Source: Geomonas limicola (GTDB lineage: Bacteria > Desulfobacterota > Desulfuromonadia > Geobacterales > Geobacteraceae). From it: a stretch of DNA of 64,000 nt. Within the stretch, counting starts at the first letter, position 1. Each line of letters opens with the position of its first letter. The notes beneath the pieces are model-generated. The model saw nothing but the letters and a program-made list of their open reading frames with translations. It was not told the origin of the DNA and made no database searches. Shown here one piece after another: positions 60,975 to 64,000 of this stretch. Both the position numbers and the translations under genes were made by a program. Location: assembly GCF_014193675.1 (NCBI RefSeq), contig NZ_BLXZ01000001.1, positions 310,001 through 374,000 of the forward strand, given 5' to 3'.

Positions 60975-61002
60975 TGGTTACTACTCCTTTTCCTGGTGGT
61001 GT

Positions 61003-61521
61003 TTATTTTTTTGCCTTGGGGGCGACGATCATGAACATGCTGCGCCCTTCCATTTTCTGGCGTACTTCCACTACGGCGATGTCGGCGAGTTCGGCGGTGA
61101 TCCTCTCCAGGGCGGCCATGCCGAGTTCCTGGTGGGTGATCTCGCGGCCGCGGAACACGACGGTTATCTTCGCCTTGTTCCCTTCCTCGAGGAAGCGGCG
61201 CACGTGCTTCACCTTGAACTCCAGGTCGTGCGTGTCGGTCTTGGGACGGAGCTTTACTTCTTTAAGCTCGACCTGGATCTGCTTCTTCTTGGCTTCCGCC
61301 TGTTTCTTGGCCTGCTGATATTTGAATTTGCCGTAATCCATGATGCGGCAAACCGGAGGTACGGCGGTCGGCGAAACCTCTACCAAATCCAGTTGCTGGC
61401 TCTCGGCCAGCGCCAGGGCCTCGCGCAGCGGAAGGATTCCCAGCTGCTCGCTGTCGGCACCTACTACCCTTACTTCTCTGGCCCTGATGGTCTGATTGAT
61501 GTTGACTGTAGGTTTAGCTAT
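61003..61521 (-). CDS. infC: Translation initiation factor IF-3, ATA start codon
   Basis: The protein has 172 residues if read from ATA at 61521-61519, with AGGAGG seven bases ahead. It then begins AKPTVNINQTIRAREVRVVG, the true IF-3 N-terminus. Downstream are VEVSPTAVPPVCRIMDYGKF and KEVKLRPKTDTHDLEFKVKH. A shorter frame from a TTG at 61386 would lack the first 45 residues. Non-AUG starts (AUU, AUC, AUA) are known for infC; IF-3 rejects them and so limits its own synthesis. It lies just after thrS. Confidence 0.93.
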   Translation of the reverse strand: MAKPTVNINQTIRAREVRVVGADSEQLGILPLREALALAESQQLDLVEVSPTAVPPVCRIMDYGKFKYQQAKKQAEAKKKQIQVELKEVKLRPKTDTHDLEFKVKHVRRFLEEGNKAKITVVFRGREITHQELGMAALERITAELADIAVVEVRQKMEGRSMFMIVAPKAKK

Positions 61522-61545
61522 GACGCCACCTCCTGTAGCAAGCTT

Positions 61546-63456
61546 TTATCTGAAGCTCTTGGTTTCTGACTCGATGAACGAGACAAACTGTTCCGGGGTC
61601 ATGCCGTCGAGGTTCTTGCCATCGCGGAAGCGCGGTGCCAGAAGGCCGCTTTCCACCTCTTTATCCCCTACGACCAGCATGTACGGTATCTTCTGCAACT
61701 GGGCCTCACGGATCTTGAAGCCGAGTTTTTCGTTACGGAAATCCTTTTGAACGCGCACGCCCGCAGCCCTAAGCGTATTGAAAGCGGCTTCGGCGTACGG
61801 GATCTGGTTATCGGTGACCGTAAGAACGATCGCCTGAACCGGTGCGAGCCAGGTCGGGAAGTTACCTGCGAAGTGCTCGATGAGGACGCCGATGAAGCGC
61901 TCGATGGCACCCAGGATAACGCGGTGCACCATGACGGGGCGCTTCTTTTCACCGTTCGCATCGACATACGTGAGGTCGAAACGCTCGGGCAGGGTAAAAT
62001 CGCACTGGATTGTAGCACATTGCCATCTTCTGTCAAGGGCATCGCGCAGCTTGATGTCGATCTTGGGACCGTAGAAGGCGCCGTCGCCCTCATTGATTTC
62101 GAAGGGGCGGCCGGAATCTTTCAGTGCCGAGAGGAGCGCACTGGTGGCAAGTTCCCAGGCATCGTCGGAGCCGATCGACTTCTCCGGACGGGTGGAAAGC
62201 TCCATCTCGTACTCGAAGCCGAAGATCCCCATGACGTCTTTGACGAAGCCGAGTACACCCTTGATCTCGGCATCAAGCTGGTCCGGAGTGCAGAGGATGT
62301 GGGCGTCGTCCTGGGTAAAGCCGCGGACGCGCAAAAGGCCGTGCAGCACGCCGGCGCGCTCGTGACGGTGCACGGTGCCCAGCTCGAAGTAGCGCAGCGG
62401 CAGGTCGCGGTAGCTTCTCAAGGAAGACTTGTAGATCATCATGTGCGCGAGGCAGTTCATCGGCTTCACGCCGTAGCCCTGCTCGTCCACCGTGGTGAAG
62501 TACATGTTCTCGCGGTAGTTCTCGTAGTGGCCGGAACGCTGCCAGAGCTCGGTCTTCAGGATCTGCGGACCCAGGACGATGTCGTAGCCGCGCTTTAAGT
62601 GCTCTTTGCGCTCGAAGTCTTCGAGGATGGTACGGAGCATGGCCCCTTTCGGGTGCCAGATGACCAGACCCGCGCCGACTTCGTCGTTGAAGGAGAAGAG
62701 ATCGAGTTCGCGGCCCAGTTTCCTGTGGTCGCGTTTCTTGGCCTCTTCGATGCGGGCGAGGTACGCCTCGAGCTCCTTCTTGTCGGTGAAGGCGGTGCCG
62801 TAGACGCGCTGCAGCATGGCGCGCTTCTCGTCGCCGCGCCAGTAGGCACCCGCGATGGAGGTGAGCTTGAAGGCCTTGCAGAAGGAGGTGCTGGGCAGAT
62901 GGGGCCCGCGGCAGAGGTCGGCGAAGTCGCCCTGGCTGTAGAGCGAAACCGTCTCGGCGCCCAGGTCTTCGATGAGCTCGACCTTGTAGTCCTCACCCAT
63001 CTTCTTGAAGAGCGCGATGGCCTCGGCGCTGGACATGACCGAGCGCTCGATCTTCAGGTTCGCCTTGGCGAGTTCTGCCATCTTGGCTTCAATCTTCTCG
63101 AGATCTTCCGGGGTGAAGGGATGATCCACGTCGAAATCGTAGTAGAAGCCAGTCTCGATGGCGGGACCGATGGTAACTTTCGCCTGCGGGAAAAGCGCCT
63201 TCACCGCCTGGGCCATCAGGTGGGAGGTCGAGTGCCGAACGATCTCCAGCGCCTCGGGGCTCTTCTCGGTGATGATTTCCACCTTGTTGCCGTCGGCAAG
63301 CTTGGTGTTGAGGTCGACCAGGTTGCCGTCCACCTTGCCGGCGATGGCAGCCTTGGCGAGACCTGCGCCTATGGAAGCCGCCAGATCGTAAATCGTGGCG
63401 TCTTTCTGGAGGGATCTTTCTGAACCGTCGGGAAGCGAAACCTTAATCTGATCCAT
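61546..63456 (-). CDS. thrS: Threonyl-tRNA synthetase
   Basis: The protein has 636 residues from ATG 63456 behind AAAGGGG. The domains are TGS (about 1-62), the editing SAD domain (about 63-225), the class II core with zinc ligands in [18 protein letters not shown] and [14 protein letters not shown], and a C-terminal anticodon domain (about 535-636). In the first zinc motif a Leu stands where Pro is usual (NCPxH). It charges tRNA-Thr and edits Ser-tRNA-Thr. It heads the thrS-infC-rpmI-rplT-pheST unit. Confidence 0.97.
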   Translation of the reverse strand: MDQIKVSLPDGSERSLQKDATIYDLAASIGAGLAKAAIAGKVDGNLVDLNTKLADGNKVEIITEKSPEALEIVRHSTSHLMAQAVKALFPQAKVTIGPAIETGFYYDFDVDHPFTPEDLEKIEAKMAELAKANLKIERSVMSSAEAIALFKKMGEDYKVELIEDLGAETVSLYSQGDFADLCRGPHLPSTSFCKAFKLTSIAGAYWRGDEKRAMLQRVYGTAFTDKKELEAYLARIEEAKKRDHRKLGRELDLFSFNDEVGAGLVIWHPKGAMLRTILEDFERKEHLKRGYDIVLGPQILKTELWQRSGHYENYRENMYFTTVDEQGYGVKPMNCLAHMMIYKSSLRSYRDLPLRYFELGTVHRHERAGVLHGLLRVRGFTQDDAHILCTPDQLDAEIKGVLGFVKDVMGIFGFEYEMELSTRPEKSIGSDDAWELATSALLSALKDSGRPFEINEGDGAFYGPKIDIKLRDALDRRWQCATIQCDFTLPERFDLTYVDANGEKKRPVMVHRVILGAIERFIGVLIEHFAGNFPTWLAPVQAIVLTVTDNQIPYAEAAFNTLRAAGVRVQKDFRNEKLGFKIREAQLQKIPYMLVVGDKEVESGLLAPRFRDGKNLDGMTPEQFVSFIESETKSFR

Positions 63457-63471
63457 GTCAAGCCCCTTTGT

Positions 63472-63506
63472 ACAAACAGAAAGAGGCATCGAAACTCGAT
63501 GCCTCC
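63472..63506 (-). terminator. Hairpin between tRNA-Val and thrS
   Basis: GAGGCATCGA and TCGATGCCTC pair around AAC (63483-63505). On the minus strand TTTCTGTTTGT follows. It can end the tRNA-Val transcript or act as an attenuator in a thrS leader. Confidence 0.7.
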
Positions 63507-63536
63507 GTCGAACCTCGCTATGAAGGTTTTCTTTGA

Positions 63537-63611
63537 TGGTAGGCGCGGGCGGTTTCGAACCGCCGACCCCTAGCGTGTCGAGCTAGTGCTCTACCCCTGA
63601 GCTACGCGCCT
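63537..63611 (-). tRNA. tRNA-Val (GAC anticodon)
   Basis: The minus strand gives a 75-base cloverleaf with encoded CCA: acceptor AGGCGCG/CGCGCCT, D arm GCTCAGGGGTAGAGC, anticodon stem CTAGC/GCTAG with loop TCGACAC, and T arm GGCGGTTCGAAACCGCC. The anticodon is GAC (Val). The base before it is C rather than the nearly universal U33. Confidence 0.92.
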
Positions 63612-63637
63612 GCTTTGCTGCTTCGTGGAACTCGAAC

Positions 63638-63666
63638 TTTGTACCAATTCGCTAATACAAAGTCAA
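63638..63666 (-). promoter_or_regulatory. Sigma-70 promoter of tRNA-Val
   Basis: On the minus strand TTGACT (63666-63661) and TACAAA (63643-63638) are 17 bases apart, about 27 bases ahead of the tRNA 5' end. Confidence 0.75.
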
Positions 63667-63976
63667 CACTTTTTCTCGGGACGCTCTTTTTTTCTCATTG
63701 GACATTGCTTCCCCTCCGCACCCCCACCGGCACCTTTGACTAACCCTACCTGAAAATTCTCAGGAAATTACGGAGTTGCTTTACAAATACATTTTTTGTC
63801 ATATATTTCCTACAGCACTCTGCGTTGAGCACCCATAAACAAAAAAGCAGCCACACATTCACTCATTCCGCCGCCTGCAGCATCAGGGTCAACCCCGGTA
63901 GCACCTGGTATCACCCGTATCCTTTACCGTCTCACCCGTCGTCGTCTGTCAGGCCATGTACAGTAAGGAGAGAATC
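63667..63976. other. Divergent intergenic region
   Basis: These 310 bases lie upstream of both tRNA-Val (left) and the gene at 63977 (right). I see no gene, clear hairpin or repeat copy. A strong AAGGAG site at 63965-63970 serves the right-hand gene. Confidence 0.5.
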
Positions 63977-64000
63977 ATGTCGAAGAATATCGTCTTCTGT
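63977..64000 (+). CDS. Start of a DUF2235-like protein (partial)
   Basis: ATG 63977 lies six bases after AAGGAG and gives MSKNIVFC before the window ends. Proteins of the DUF2235 alpha/beta-hydrolase family (related to Tle1 phospholipases) often begin this way, continuing ADGTWN. With eight residues this is only a suggestion; the start itself is well supported. Confidence 0.55.

Overview
The window looks like chromosomal DNA of a Geobacteraceae member (Geobacter, Citrifermentans or Geomonas type, Desulfuromonadia). The evidence is high G+C, the thrS-infC-rpmI-rplT-pheS-pheT-ihfA-MerR order, a tungsten-type aldehyde:ferredoxin oxidoreductase with Fe-alcohol dehydrogenases, EtfAB with a membrane Fe-S partner, many histidine kinases, and short GC-rich intergenic repeats. 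I saw no insertion sequence, prophage, CRISPR array or rRNA. Genus-level placement is inference.

Layout. 1-899: a SpoT-like HD protein cut by the left edge (minus strand). 1174-7038: sensory genes: a solute-binding protein with a histidine kinase, then a response regulator and a large kinase that is split by a -1 frameshift. 7277-9012: tRNA(CAU), an FKBP-type PPIase and a MucR-type regulator. 9361-12767: glucokinase and GH15 glucoamylase. 13085-16686: pqiA-type (split in two), pqiB, pqiC. 17095-20153: FecR, OmpA and CHASE2/HD-GYP proteins. 20433-23865: an acyl-CoA cluster (two small proteins, acyl-CoA dehydrogenase, thiolase, DUF35). 24151-34407: a Cys-rich four-helix protein, then the dissimilatory nitrate reductase locus (dihaem cytochrome, narGHJI, narK, RIC repair protein). 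34840-38178: CheR, HDOD and a TPR protein. 38427-44737: moaA, MOSC, a ribbon-helix-helix protein, etfB, etfA and a membrane Fe-S oxidoreductase.

45130-55196 is the most coherent and interesting region. It has an Fe-ADH behind a sigma-54 promoter, a molybdenum/tungsten-cofactor riboswitch ahead of aor, moaD, a MoeB/ThiF-like enzyme, a small zinc protein, an NtrC-type activator with its histidine kinase, and a second Fe-ADH with its own sigma-54 promoter. Both ADH upstream regions carry copies of GTTCY-N5-GGARC. I infer an alcohol-to-aldehyde-to-acid oxidation module under one dedicated activator.

55541-63611: tRNA-Pro, a MerR-like regulator, ihfA, pheT, pheS, rplT, rpmI, infC (ATA start codon), thrS and tRNA-Val(GAC). 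The right edge starts a DUF2235-like gene on the plus strand.

The parts fit an anaerobic respirer: alcohols, aldehydes and acyl-CoA feed electrons through AOR, ETF and the membrane Fe-S protein to the quinone pool, with nitrate as one acceptor. moaA, moaD and the MoeB-like protein could serve both the molybdenum enzyme NarG and the tungsten-type AOR.
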